This document shows, in pieces, positions 1 through 12,856 of a stretch of DNA of 64,000 nucleotides. The translations under genes were made by a program, and so were the position numbers. Numbering within the stretch: position 1 is the stretch's first letter; each line of letters begins with the position of its first letter. Origin of the DNA: Hemibagrus wyckioides (lineage: Eukaryota; Chordata; Actinopteri; Siluriformes; Bagridae); NCBI RefSeq assembly GCF_019097595.1, contig NC_080710.1, positions 24,678,780 through 24,742,779 of the forward strand. The letters run 5' to 3'. Below the pieces are notes generated by a model. It worked only from the letters and a program-made list of their open reading frames with translations, had not been told where the DNA came from and made no database searches.

Positions 1-1870
1 GATGATAACATACGAGTGTTGATGCTTTAGTTGTAGTATATGTTGTGGCTAAATGTAATTCAGACAAAACACAAAACCTGTTGTGTCTTTCACCAACACT
101 GTTTTTTAATCATGAAATTATTTCATGTTACAGCCAATATTAGAATTAGAATCATGCTGATTGTATTGTGTAGCTTGCAAAAGGTTTAGCATGTACATTT
201 CATGCCGTTTGAATAGTGAGCATTGTTAAGAAATTAATCCGTGTTCTATAGTAGTTTGGACAAATTATTTCTTTCTATTATGAATGGAATAAAACATTGT
301 GGATGCTGTTAAAGAATGACAAATGATGGGATTGTTTGATGTAGTGCAATGCGCAAAGAGAAATTCCTTTATAACCACAGCAATTTTCCAGTACTAACAA
401 TGTTTAGGTATTAAAGGATTCACATCATACCTTTTATCACCGTCTTCTTGTGCCAACTCTGAAAAGAGGTACAGTAGTTTATTTGAAGCTGTCATGAGTA
501 AGCAGGAGTAGCTGACATGCTGACAGGCAGACAGGATGACAGGATGACAGGTACAGACAGGAAGAGTGATAGTCCTCGGCTGGAAGTGACCTTGCAGATA
601 TAAAAGCTGTGAGTGAAAATGTCTTTCTTCATGTTCCATCTTCATTTCTTCATCGGTTTTCCCGTTCAGCTTGTGGACTGACTATTCTGATGATTAGGGT
701 TGGCTCTAGCTTCCCCATCGTTAACAAGAGTATTGACTAAAGAAATCTGTTTTGGCTTTTTCACTGAAAACACATTTGATGAAAAAGGTAATCAGCAAAT
801 AGAGAATTTACTGTAGAGTGGGTGCTATAACATTAGGGTGGATTCGCTGCTGTGGCTCCCCTGTGTATTTGTATTTCAGTGCTGATGAGCTATAATTACA
901 TTATAATTTCACCAATTTATTGCAGTGCAGTAAATTATAAACAGCCGCTTTTGGTTGTGCGTTGTTAAAATACAGTAATTTAGCTTTACTTTTAATATTA
1001 GAACAGGAACAGTTATGGCTTATAGTTAAATGAATTGCGATTACAAGCTTCAAGATGCCAAACAAACAAAAAGAAAACAAGCGAAGGTTCTTAAATATAT
1101 CTCATATCACTGTACTGATAATAGAGCTTTCTGTCTGCCGTGACCATGTCCTTCTAACCGCTGCATAATCATAACAGTTGAAATGAGATTAGGTTTGGAA
1201 TGAACATGTCTCACATGCTCAGGGCACGTGTTAGACTAGATGTGTCCTCATTACTAGCATTGGAGGACAGCTGTGTTTTGGAACACTGTATCTACTGTAT
1301 ATCATGTTAAGATATGTTGCTGTGGCTAAGAATGATCAGCCTGATGACCTTAGATCTTGTTCCATATTTTTGTTTGATATTACACGAATTCTCCCATTAA
1401 AAAAATGGATTCATGGAATGTTTTGAAATAGAGGATATATCATTTGACATACTTAGCATCCTGTATTGTTGTATAATAACACGTCACACCAGTAAATTCT
1501 GCTTTCTGTGTTGCATTAAGAGATTGACCCCGTTTATGTATTTAGCTTTAAAGCACATGGCGCGGATGGACACAACGATAAGACATGTACCTCTACACAA
1601 TGTGCTTTTGTAAAACACAGAATGGAGAAAAATACAGGGCTCACAGGAACACCACATTAATGTTTTGCAAGTCTAGGGCAGGGCAATATGATGATACAAT
1701 ATTAATAATTTTTTAAGCCAGCCTTCTACCTTTCTCAAGAGAGTCTGGTACTTCTGATCTCTGAATGGAGCCAAAAACAAGTTACTTTTGTCGAAAGAGG
1801 CTATTTGACTGGTATTGTAAATGAACACATTGTATGTTCATTTTTTTTGTCTTAGCTTTTTCAATATATA

Positions 1871-1990
1871 TTTTAAGGTTAAGGTGTTGGACTACTGATC
1901 AGAAAGTTGAGAGTTTGAATCCCAGGATTACCAACCTGCCACTGCTGGGCCCTTGAGCAAGGCCTTAACCCTCAGCTGAATAAAAACGTG
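1871..1990 (+). mobile_element. tRNA-derived SINE fragment
   Basis: It has an A-box-like GGTTAAGGTGTTGGACTAC and a B-box-like GAGTTTGAATCCC. These are followed by the body motif (GGGCCCTTGAGCAAGGCC, then TTAACCCTCAGCTG) that recurs in several copies in this window. The 3' tail is truncated. Confidence 0.7.
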
Positions 1991-3771
1991 GATAAAATGC
2001 AAACAAATGCTGTAAGTGTAGAGAGCCTTGTGGTCAGTAAAGGTGTTTAGTCTCAAAACAGAGTATGGTTTGTGTGAAAATTGGCATGTGGACTGGGCAG
2101 CGTAACATGGTACTGAACCAGAGACTAACTGTTGGAGATGGTGTGAGTTTGGCTGCACTGGAACTGTGCTGTGAATCCTGCGAATGTGAATGTAACTCAT
2201 ACTCGGGTCCACACTTGAAGTAAAGTGACTGGTGAATGTGTTTTACCACAACACACGTGTACCAGGAGAGGCAGAGGAACGTTGTGGGACACAGAAGAGG
2301 TGAGGTGCCTTACTGTGCATAATAGCACCCAAATAATATACAAAACCAAAAAAAATGGTGAGTCACACTGTGCTCTTCATGCATTTGCAATGAAGTAAGA
2401 CGGATGCAAACGCTCTGAGGTTCAAGTGTGAATCTGAAGTGAGTCTGAAACCAGAGCAGCACTGCCAAGGCCACAGGAAGAATCACACCCAGATTTAGAC
2501 CTCAGCAAAAAAAAGGCAAAAAAATGTGGAAACCAAATGTTATCAGTGGAGCATCAGAAGCTAAGATTAGATATTAAAATCACATTGAAAAAATTGTTAA
2601 TATTATGGTTTTATTGCACTGATTACTTATTTTGTCTGCTTAGCTACTAATTTTATACCAATTTTCCTCATTGAAGAAATATATTTTTTACATGATGCCA
2701 CATTTTTTTGCCACTTTATTATCTTGCCTAAATACATATTACATATAAATATTGTGTATTATGGAAATATATTTCATGATATAAGATTTTTTGCCATATT
2801 ACACAACCTCTTAACATACACACTACGACCACAATATGTCATCTACAAATTGCAAGTTGTAATTATATTAACCTTCATGTATAGTGTTAAATAACCCATT
2901 TGTGGCCTTTACTCATTGTTCATTAAAGTAGCACCTGCCCTCTGGCCTTTGTTCATTTGCGTAAAATTCCTGCTAGAATGATGATGTGTACAATCGGATG
3001 TGTTTGATGGTGTGTTCTACCATGTCGAAGGTAGACTTATTGGTCCCGAGGCACAGGGAGGGTTCATCCTGACATGAAGTCAATCCCTATGACTGAATCG
3101 GTGCCCTAATTTCTTTTCCATGCAAATGGCAAAGTGAATTTTAGGTGTTCTGTTCTATCAAGGGGACTTAATCGGAACCAAACCTATTTTAACCCTTTAG
3201 TGGGTGGGGTGTGTGGGTGCAAAAGATGCACTTATAGAATTTATGGCAATTGAAAATAGGTTCTATCACTGACCAGACAAGTGTTTTAATAAAATTTGCA
3301 TGCATATTGCATATTCAGTGTACTGAAGAAGGACAGTGTTGCATTGAAAACACGAGCATCAGAAAAGTTTAATCATAGTCTAATCTCAATTATTTACATA
3401 GAGGGTGAGCCTTGACTTACAACAATGCAGAGCTACTATAAATAGATTACAAGAGATTGAAAGTGCAACGATAAATATCAGAGAATAAAGCATTAAGCAA
3501 ACATTTATACTCAATTAAATATTTTAAAATGCCACAGTGTAATAAGAGTATCCAGTTTCAAGGTCTTTGAGGTGAAGTTTATTCCAGGTTGGTGTTTCAC
3601 TGTTTCTGAAGTTTTTTTATCTTTGCTATATCAGGTATATGAATATGAATGACTCTATTTGGTTTGGTTTTTCCAACATAATATAATAATAATAAGGTGA
3701 TATGAGTGCAGTTTGGACAGGTACACTTATCAGGTAGGCTACTTTGTAAGTATACTTTAGCCCATCTGTTA

Positions 3772-3922
3772 CACTGAATGATGTGTTAGCCACAATCTAC
3801 CCTCTACCCTCTGTATCCATGAGTGAAAATGGACCACCCAGGACCACTTCTGACCAGATATTATCCAGGTGGTGGATCATTCCCAGCACAGCAGTGGCAC
3901 TGACATGATAATGGCCTTTTAC
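3772..3922. repeat. Probable interspersed fish repeat, unclassified
   Basis: The block contains CTACCCTCTACCCTCTGTAT, a 'gtggatcattcccagcac' segment and 'gcagtggcactgacatg'. I recall this combination as a common dispersed element of fish genomes, but no terminal repeats or target duplication were found here. The family assignment is from memory only. Confidence 0.4.
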
Positions 3923-5669
3923 TGCATGTTGTTGGGGATATTAGCGAGCTAACAAATCCTACTAAGTGATGCTAATGGCCATCATCCTGCCTGAGGGCTT
4001 CTTATTAAAACTAATGGAGTTTGTTGAGTCCAGGCCTTTCATGGAGGTCAGATGCAAATGGCTCCATTTTGAATTCTCTGTCATTCAGATGTCTCATGGA
4101 GCAGCAGAAGTGCCCGTCCTCCTGAGGAGCTCTACATTACATATTCGAGTCCTTAAGCCGTTGGCTTGGAAATGGCACACTTACTTCCAGTATTTGTTTC
4201 GTTTGTTGGTAAGAAATAAACTATTTAACATGGCTTGACTGTTTTTTTTTCTCACAGCTCCTTGGCCCAGATTTGCCAGAGCACTCTTTTGAAGCTTCTC
4301 ATACTACACTAAGTGAGATTCCTGCTTGACATTTAAAGCTCTTGCTTGTATGGCAGCAAACAACTGTTGTGTTCTGTCACATTCGCTGAGGAGAAACTAC
4401 TTCTTGTCTGCTTCGTACTAAGGCATAAACATCTATCATTGCCAGTGCAGACAGAAGTCTTTTGAATCAGTAAAACTAACATTGCTGGAACCTTAGAGAT
4501 GCACCCATCCATCACGATTGATAGCGACTGCATTGAGATGCTAATGCAGACGGCTAATGGCTTTTGCTCTTGGCTGCTAGAGTCAGCAACCAGTAAAGGG
4601 TGTTATTCAGCAGAAAGGTGTCCGGTATTTCGACATGTTCACAGGCAGTCTGAGAGAGCTGATATGCTGACATGATTATTTCGGGTTGTTGACTGTTTGT
4701 CTCCATGTTTTCTTTCCTCACATTGTCCTGGACTCTTATGTTCCTTATTACTGTGCACAGTACTCTCCTTGTTCTTGTATTACATATAACCACTGTAATG
4801 TGTTTAAGTGTTTTTTTCATTTAACATTTCTTGACATTTTTGTCTATAATAAGGCCACTATTTTATATTCTGTTTTTTAAGGTTTTTTTTTTAAAACCTA
4901 CTTTTAGCATTGTGGGACATTGGGAGATGACGAGTCTTCCAGAGACTTCAAAAAATCTTTTAGTTTTAGAGCAAAGATTTTTCAGTTGTGTTTGTGGTAA
5001 AAACAAACCATGAATCTTAAAATATCACACATTGTGTATTATTAATTTTATTTCAATTCTGCTTGGTGCCAATAATTCTGGAGGACACTGCATCATATCA
5101 GTTACAAATCTTATCATTTGTCAACCTTACAATAAGGTTAATACAATAATATAATACAATATGATACAATAATCATATTCGGTGCTGTTTGCCTAAATCT
5201 GAAATACTTTAAATTATTTCTAACAATAGAAGATATGATTGTGAAAGCATAGTGCAGGAGGAGGAACCTGTAGCTGCAGGAAGCTCAAACACCAAACCGA
5301 CCCAAACCTCTTAACCATTCTGCCTTCTCCATTACACCTAGGTCAGATTTCGGGTAAAATTCTCCTCAGAACTTTGCTGGGCCTCCTGATTACTGTAATT
5401 GTTACAAATTTGCAGGTCATCATATGTGGCTTTCCGAACAGCTTTCTATAAATAAATAGATTTAATAACCAAAACATGACATACCTTGAAATTTGTAGTA
5501 GACAAATAATTTGTGTGAATATTTAAGCAGCACTACGATATACAGACTGTGATTGGACGGTCATGTGAGAGAGACAGTAAGAGATCAATATTACAGTATG
5601 GACTGGGTATGTCACTTGGGGGATGAGTAATTTAATCTTAGAGATGGCCTTATGCTTAGAGTCTGCATG

Positions 5670-5670
<1 letters not shown>

Positions 5671-5700
<30 letters not shown>

Positions 5701-5704
5701 GCCC

Positions 5705-5741
<37 letters not shown>

Positions 5742-5759
5742 TCTCTTTCTCGCCCCCTC

Positions 5760-5801
<42 letters not shown>

Positions 5802-5818
5802 CTCATTCTCTCTCTTTT
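5671..5818. repeat. Compound (TC)n tract with a 52-bp higher-order unit
   Basis: This is a pyrimidine strand of TC repeats. It is interrupted twice by nearly the same GC-rich spacer (CGCCCCCTTC near 5700 and CGCCCCCTCC near 5752), so the tract looks like tandem duplication of a roughly 52-bp block on top of dinucleotide slippage. Long frames read through it are low-complexity Ser/Leu or Arg/Glu artefacts. Confidence 0.9.
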
Positions 5819-6544
5819 CAGTGGATTTGTATTTTTCTATCATGCTTGTCGAGGTTTTGAGTTGTACTCTGTGGCCTTACGTTTTCTTAAGTCAGTGAAA
5901 TATATGTTTATGCGCTATTTATGCTCAGACGCCCTCGTACACATCTGGCTCATTGTGTGCTGTGTATGAAAGTGTGTAGAAAGTAGTGTAAAGTGTGCCT
6001 TGTTGTCTCTAATGTCAAATAATATGCAACTGGCATGTGTATAATGCTTTTAGGTTGCTTAATCTGCTCAGCCTGTGAATCTCAATCTTTATATATATGC
6101 CACACTTGTATCTAACCCTTATAATGAGGACCTTTAGGGCAGAGGTAGGAATCTCTGAGGACCTCACATTTCGATTCCAGCTGCCTTGATGCTATTATAA
6201 ATTGATTATTTCTGCATCTTAATGGATCTTTTATCTTGACCTCTATAGCCTAGAGTGTTTTTTTTTTTTCTTCAGCATGACCATTTGCTGCTTTTAAATT
6301 TATAATATTTCCCATTAAAGACACTAAGTTTAGAGGCTGGCTGATATGAGAGAGTGATAAATTATTATAGAATTCTTATTCTGCTAAGTCCTTGTTCATT
6401 TTTGAAATATCAAAATCTAACCACAGTAAGGATATTTAATACTGATCAGGATGCTGATGTCAGTGAGGACATGGTGCTAGGTCACAGTGTTTCTGTGGAT
6501 TATTGTATGCCCAGTGTTGTGAGAATGATTATTATTATTATAAT

Positions 6545-6640
6545 CTATATAAAAAGTGCTGTTGAATTCTGATTGGTTACTTGTGATTATCATCAATTTT
6601 GTAGTAACATTTTAGACAGAGACTTGTATGGTGGATGCTT
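6545..6640. repeat. Possible degenerate DNA-transposon fragment
   Basis: It contains 'gttgaattctgattggttac' followed by 'tgtagtaaca'. A similar motif, 'ctgaccaatcagtggcaag', occurs on the other strand near 32130. I recall this as a recurrent non-autonomous element in fish, but no ends are definable. Confidence 0.3.
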
Positions 6641-6705
6641 GAACTAAACAGATTAAAAGAGAAAGAAAAGGGAGGTGGAGGAGGTGAAGGAATAATTGTT
6701 TATAG

Positions 6706-6930
6706 CTTTCTGGTGGTCCAGCGGCAGGATCCCGTATTCTCGTTGCTGCAGCCCGGGTTCGATTCCCAGGTGGAGGAGGTGAGGGTTAACTCTCAGTGCC
6801 AAGCCTGGTTTAAATGGGAGGGTTGCATCAGGAAGGGCATCCAGTGTAAAACCTGTGCCAAATCGAAACTTGCGGACCAAATGATTCACTGTGATGACCC
6901 CAAAACAGGGAGTGATAATGGGAAAGAACT
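6706..6930 (+). mobile_element. tRNA-derived SINE with RTE-like 3' tail
   Basis: The tRNA-like head has an A-box-like TGGTCCAGCGGCAGG and a perfect B box, GGTTCGATTCC, at 6756-6766. A body with 'gcatcaggaagggcatcc' follows. The end (about 6880-6902) reads ATGATTCACTGTGATGACCC and differs by one base from the 3' end of the LINE fragment at 14590-15022. That is the usual SINE arrangement: a tRNA-like pol III head fused to the tail of the LINE whose reverse transcriptase it borrows. Confidence 0.8.
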
Positions 6931-7483
6931 TATTTTATGGATGTTTTCATGATTAACCATGATTATAGGTTGATACTGAGTAGGAGGTTTTGCAAATTAC
7001 TGTGGTATAAAAGGAATAAACCTCTTTGGGGCATCATGTTATAGGAAAATAATAACAGTAACACCTCTTCATGTCAGGCAGCATCCAATTATTCCGTCAT
7101 TGTTTACTTTTCCCTTTATCTTATATTCCTTACCTAAACAGTATATTGCCTTGGACTAATGTTTCCATTATCAGGTCAGGTTTTTTTTTAATGTTGTTGT
7201 TTATCCATTTTTTATTGCACGTTTATTGCTGTGGTGATTGTTTAATAGAGCTGTTAATGGGCAGAATGGCTCTGGCGTATTGTGTATTGTGTCTGCTGTC
7301 TCTTGAAGTGTAATGGCTCATGTGAACACACAGCTTCATTGGAATATTGGGAAGCCATGCAGCAGAGTAAGCCTTGTGTGTGATTAATGTGGCAGAGTAC
7401 AGAGCTCTCATCAACAGCTCTCAGCTCGAGCACGCCTGGCTCTTTGTCACGGAGTCGCAGCTGCATCCTATGAACCCTGTGTT

Positions 7484-7501
7484 ACACACACACACACACA
7501 G
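7484..7501. repeat. (CA)n microsatellite
   Basis: A short, nearly uninterrupted CA run. Confidence 0.85.
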
Positions 7502-7672
7502 GCACTTTTCCTGTAATGACCTCCATACACTCTCTTCCCTGACATACAGAGCAGGGGTGTGGTAGAGGCTAGAGGAATATTTCATGAGCACGCGACTCAT
7601 TGTGTGTAAAGTGTTAGCCGGACCTGTTTTACTTGCTTCTGCTTCAGTGCAGCTTGAGGTAATAAGATAAGG

Positions 7673-7800
7673 TGTGTGTATATGTCTGTGTGTGTGTGTG
7701 TGTGTGTGTAAAGGGGTGGAACTAGTAATGTGTCCACAGGCAGACACACGTGCATCTCCTCTCATTGGTCCGTTCGTGTGTGTGTGTGTTCATCTGTGCC
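7673..7800. repeat. (GT)n tract with minisatellite-related core
   Basis: A GT run at about 7686-7708 is followed by a second GT run near 7776-7790. Between them, at 7750-7771, lies a 22-nt core beginning GTGCATCTCCTCTCATTGG. The same core occurs three times in the 100-bp minisatellite at 9099-9420. Confidence 0.85.
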
Positions 7801-8737
7801 TCTGTGTCATTGTTTCCTGGGAAACACAATTCTGCTGTGACTCTGAGGCTCTTGAAGTCAATGACATGCAGAGTCTATTGAAGGCTTTATGTCATTCTAA
7901 CAAATCAACTGAGTGTCAATGTCATACTAGAGGTTATAAAAGCGCATAGAAATCGCATATTTTTGCCTCTCTTTTTAAATCAATGCTTAATGCCTCAGGT
8001 TTTTAATCAGATTTTTATTAACTAGAATTATTCCTATGAATTATTAAACACATATGATGAAACGAATGGCAAAAGGAGCGTAGTAGTGAGAGTTTAAGGG
8101 GTTAATTAAATATAATCATATTTGATATTAGATATAAAGCTTTCAAGTGTTTGATATGATATGATATTATATGATAGCCTAGACTAAAAATATCACCGTA
8201 TCATGGTATTATAAATGTTTAATTATTATAAAACCTTTTTATGACTTTTCCATAAAAGTTCTCTCGGTCAGTAAGTATTTATCATGTTAACATTATAAGC
8301 TGAAACAGAGAGTAGCTATGAGGAAAAATAGTGGCAAAAAACCAATGCTGCTCAGCCAAATATATTTTGTTGAATCGTTGTTTAATTTAGCTTTAATCAG
8401 CAATGCCATGTTCATCTGTGAGTTTGTGTATGATAAAGTCACAGATATGCTACGAGTGGCAGCAGATGAAACTATGTGGATTAAAGTTGTTTTTTTTTAG
8501 CGCAGTAGCATCCTCCCTACGGAGGAGACGAGGTTGGCGTAGTATGGTTTAGGGCGGGTCCGGATGGATGGAGTCGCAGGGTGACACACTGAAGATGGGA
8601 AACACTGAAGTTAGAAACTTGGACAGGAAATATACGTTTATCTGTAGTGTGAAAAAGTCAATGATGAGGTAAACCCCTGATCATGTTCTGAGTAGTCATG
8701 AAATCAAGACACCGGAACAACCCTAGTGCTGCCTTCT

Positions 8738-8761
8738 CTGTCTGTCTGTCTGTCTGTCTGT
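8738..8761. repeat. (TGTC)n microsatellite
   Basis: About six TGTC/CTGT units in a row. Confidence 0.9.
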
Positions 8762-9098
8762 ACTGTACTTTGTGTTTTAAGTATAAAAGATTAAAAGCAT
8801 AGACAGGAGGAAATGCAAGCTTATCGATTAAAACAAGTAATACTAAGAACACAAAAACTACCTCCAGCTGGCTGAATTAATTGGGATAAATAATACTGAT
8901 TTCTATATTTATTTATTAAAAATAATTATATGACCACCTAAAGCCCTGTAGTAAAGGCTACTAGCTAAGTAAGACGTCTAAAGCATACACACTGAGCACA
9001 CACCTCTTCCTTCCTCTTTCACCTTTCATCTGATTTCATCCTCTGCCATGTAATATTTCTTCTTTTTACATATAGCACAGCCTGATCTCAATGCTATC

Positions 9099-9420
9099 TG
9101 TGTGTGTGTGTGTGTGTGTGTGTATTTGCGGTGTTTTAGTGTGTCTGTGTGCTGTGTGCATCTCCTCTCATTGGTCCATTCTTGTGTGTGTATTCTTGTG
9201 TGTGTGTATGTGTGTGTGTGTGTATTTGCAGTGTTTTAGTGTGTCTGTGTGCTGTGTGCATCTCCTCTCATTGGTCCATTCTTGTGTGTGTATTCTTGTG
9301 TGTGTGTATGTGTGTGTGTGTGTATTTGCAGTGTTTTAGTGTGTCTGTGTGCTGTGTGCATCTCCTCTCATTGGTCCATTCTTGTGTGTGTACATTCTTG
9401 TGTGTGTGTGTGTATGTGTA
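9099..9420. repeat. 100-bp minisatellite, three units
   Basis: TGTATTTGCR starts at 9121, 9221 and 9321, giving an exact 100-bp period. Units 1 and 2 are almost identical. Unit 3 has an altered GT block near 9391-9420. Each unit holds a unique core (GTGTTTTAGTGTGTCTGTG, then GTGCATCTCCTCTCATTGG) between GT-rich stretches. The overlapping Cys/Val-rich frames are repeat translations, not genes. Confidence 0.95.
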
Positions 9421-9479
9421 TTTGTCTGTTTCTCTGACTCTCTCTGAGTTGTTGTTAGGCAGGATGAATGTGTAATTAC

Positions 9480-9720
9480 CCCCTTTGTGTCCTTTCCCTC
9501 CAGAAGCTCGCTCAATTATCCTCCACCCCAGCAAGCTGCATCGAGCACATGCTTTTCCCAGTTCTCAGTAGAGCAATTACTGGGCTGACTTGCAAAGCAC
9601 ATCTCTTAACTGGAATTACCTTTCATAATGGATTCCTGTTGAAAATGGTCAGATAAGGAGTGCCGATTACGTCTCTGTTATCAGTGGCTCAGATATAATT
9701 TCAGGGTGGTTATCTGTTCA
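9480..9720. other. Possible conserved non-coding block in the intron
   Basis: A complex, non-repetitive stretch with several homeodomain-type AATTA/TAATT cores and no coding frame. It contrasts with the simple-sequence DNA on its left. This is a visual impression only; conservation was not tested. Confidence 0.2.
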
Positions 9721-9995
9721 GTGTACAAATAATTACTGAACTCTAATAGGAATGCTGTAGTGTTTGTCAACTTGATCTGGACCGTATGTGTAATTACCAC
9801 GGACAATCATTTTAACACGTTTAACAGTAGTGATAATTAAAGGAAATTGTTTCTTCAGGATTCGTTTGTAACGTTGTTGCAGTGGTCAATAAACGTCTAC
9901 AAGGAACACAATGCTTTCATAAAGGATATTGAATTAAACTTAAATTTCATTAGTATAAATCATCTTTCCAATTTTTTTTTTTTTTAGAAGGAACC

Positions 9996-10158
9996 ATTTT
10001 CAGGGGCATTTGGCAGACGCCCTTATCTAGAGAAACTTACATTTTATACAACTGAGGGTTAAGGGCCTTGCTCAAAGGCCTTATGGACCTGGGATTTGAA
10101 CTCACAACCTTCTGATCAGTATTTCAATACCTTGACCTCTGAGCTACCACATCCCCAT
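9996..10158 (-). mobile_element. tRNA-derived SINE
   Basis: On the minus strand it has an A-box region (GTGGTAGCTCAGAGGTCAAGG), a B-box-like GAGTTCAAATCCC, a 'gagcaaggcccttaaccctc' body and a 3' tail with CTAGATAAGGGCGTCTGCC. This is the same family as the copies at 1871, 48075 and 56985. Confidence 0.75.
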
Positions 10159-10884
10159 CATCTGTGCTTATATGTAACCCATGTAGTTAACATAGCTCAA
10201 AAAAAAGAAACATGAAAGTCCCTCAGTTTCTTCAAGATCATCTGTGAAATCCATGAAACCTCAGGAAAAGTGCAATTAACTAGAAATCCTTTTGCATCTT
10301 GTCAGTATCAGAAAGGTCTCATATCATTTTGGCTTGAAATTCAGCTTCTATCATCATGTTTTAAATGTTAGTTGATAAAATTCAGGAACTGCCCTTATAC
10401 CGCTAATGTAATTGAGCTCAATTCTGGGTCATTTTCAATTCTTTTCTCAGTAGAGGAAGAAATAAACATTAAAATTCTTGTAATCCCTGGCAGGCGTTAC
10501 AATCAGAAAGAAAAGCAAAGAGTAGATGCAAAAAAGAGTAGTGGACAAAGAACATTCAGAAACACACACACACAGGAAATAGAAAAACCTCAAAAGGTTT
10601 TCGGTGAGTGAGCTGGTATATTTAGGTGATATATAATATCTGTGATGTGATATCTGTATTGGATTTGGGTGTGGATTTGTGGTGGCTCCTGAATGGGTAG
10701 TCAGTTTGGATGGGGATTTGATTGTTACAAAGATTGATTGTTATAAATGTAATATTTGTGTTACAGGTAACAAGTTGCATTAGATACAGCAATGTTTGGG
10801 TGCTCATGAAGATTTTACACTGGAAATAACATCATCGCCATGATGCCAGGTTTATCTCAACATCTCAGAGATGAAGGAATAAAC

Positions 10885-11200
10885 ACCTCAAGTCAATTTT
10901 ATTTGTATAGCGCTTCTAACAATGGACACTGTCACAAACCAGCTCTAAAGAAATAGAGAAATTTTACATTTCGAAATGTATCTTTCAAGATTCAAAGAAC
11001 TTTATTAATCCCAGGGGGAAATTGCTTTGACTGTTGACTTTAATGAGCAAGCTAGAATGACGATGGCAAGGAAAATCTGAGTCAATTTGAGGAAAAAACC
11101 TTGAGAGGAACCAGACTCAAAAGGAAACTCATCCCCATCTAGATGACGATGACAGTGTGATGACAGATAGTGTGATTATAAATCATTTCCCTCCTTTAAC
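10885..11200 (-). mobile_element. L2-like LINE 3' end or related repeat, with nested fragment
   Basis: It opens with TTTTATTTGTATAGCGCTTC and 'aacaatggacactgtc', then 'gatggcaaggaaaatc' and 'aaccttgagaggaacc'. That order is shared with 35885-36061 plus 39229 onward and, reversed, with 26880-27390. At 10985-11025 a different fragment interrupts it ('actttattaatcccaggg', a LINE-tail-like sequence also seen at 55176-55215). The family name L2-like rests on memory of similar tails. Confidence 0.6.
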
Positions 11201-12689
11201 TGTGTACTGTATTAACCAAAAGGGCAATTGTGCAACCAGGAAATTCATTCTAGATTTAGCAGTCTAACATGGGAGAGTATTGGACGTGAGCCGATACACA
11301 TACGGAGATGCTTAATGCATTTGCCACATCTGCTGTAAACTCATTAATTCATTTATTTGTGAACAAGTTTATCCTAACTAGAATCTTTATATTTTGGAAA
11401 ACAGAAGCAAGTAATGTCATTCGTAACAATATAGTCATGTGTATCCCTAGGCTGGCCTGGTTAAGGCTAGGTATGTTTGTGTCTGGCCTATGTGTTTAAA
11501 TTGAGCTTTACTATTATATATTCACGCTACACAGCTGTGATCTCTGCTGGTTGATTTATGCCTGGAGGCAGCAGTAGAGATTTGAGAGCAGCACCTGACC
11601 CCAGGTTAACCCCTGCATCACTGTGAGAATTCTCCTTACACTTACATTAAGCTTTCATGAAGTGTAAGCTTCAAGCTTCATGACTCACTTCTCTTTCTTA
11701 TATGTGGTAGTTTAATCACAGCTAGCCACTGTTGTGCAGTTGTACTTGCTATGTGTTATCTGGGTGTCGAGGTGATGTGTATGATTTTGACCTCAGATGT
11801 AATAAACAGAGGATGGATGTGACAATGAAAGATCGTGAGAATAGAGACATAGAGGTCAAGGCTGGATATTTGTATTTCTCGAGCATAGATTAGTGCAGGT
11901 TGAAAATCCCTGTCACCCAGAGACTGGCCTTTACAATGGTAGTGTATTTCCTTAGAGAGCTGTGTGAGGCTTGTTCACACACTGCTGGAGTGTTTGAAGG
12001 CAGAGTCTCTATAATTGATGAGGAGGGCTGAGCACTAATCCCAGAGACATTTTCCACTCCATTAGGGTTGAGGACAGAGTCTCTACAAGGTCTCTGACCC
12101 ACTGAAAGACAGTCGTGCTCCTGGTTATCTCCAGGCGTGCCCCTAGACCTCAGGCCAAATAATGATTTGAAACCTCATTCAGCAACCAGGCTGTAAATCC
12201 CAGAGGCTGGTGTTCCATTTAATTCATCCAAACAACATCTGATAGTCCTGTGTTTGCCAGGATCACAATTTGCATTTTCTGTAGTGCTTAAATTTAGCTT
12301 TTTGGAATAAATTCTATTGGCAAACAATGGAAACGCCAAATAAAATGCAACATACTATGGAATGGAATAATATTAGATGAGTTGATAAAATGTATGATAT
12401 GATGTTATTTTTTTTTTTGATAACACTATGCTAAATTTATACACCATGAACATCATTTTGATATTGTATAGTTTGTCTAATAGTCTAGCAGTATGTGTGC
12501 ATATTGTTGCCATATCTGCCAGCTGACAGATCCCAGGGTAGTTTGATCAGGTGTAGATTTTAGTGATGTGGATGGATGTCAGGATGTAGCTCATATCTGA
12601 CAGGCTGAGAGCTCATGAGAGGTCTTCAGCTCAAAAGTGTCATCAACCTCTTTCTGGAGGTTTAGTGGAAGGCTTTCAGCACTGCTGAG

Positions 12690-12817
12690 CTGTCACACCG
12701 TCATGTGTTTGTGTGTGTGTGTGAGAGAGAGAGAGAAAGAGAGAGAGGGAGAGTAACATTGGGGTTTGACACTTTCACACTGTTATATGTTTGCGTGTGT
12801 GTCTGTTTATGTGTGTG

Positions 12818-12856
<39 letters not shown>

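Noticed and set aside
5612..5969. Ser/Leu and Arg/Glu low-complexity frames
   Set aside because: They are translations of the (TC)n tract on either strand.
9099..9420. Regularly spaced repeats considered as a CRISPR-like array
   Set aside because: The whole 100-bp unit repeats, with no unique spacers, and the genome is eukaryotic.
9091..9475. Cys/Val-rich overlapping frames
   Set aside because: They are translations of the GT-rich 100-bp minisatellite.
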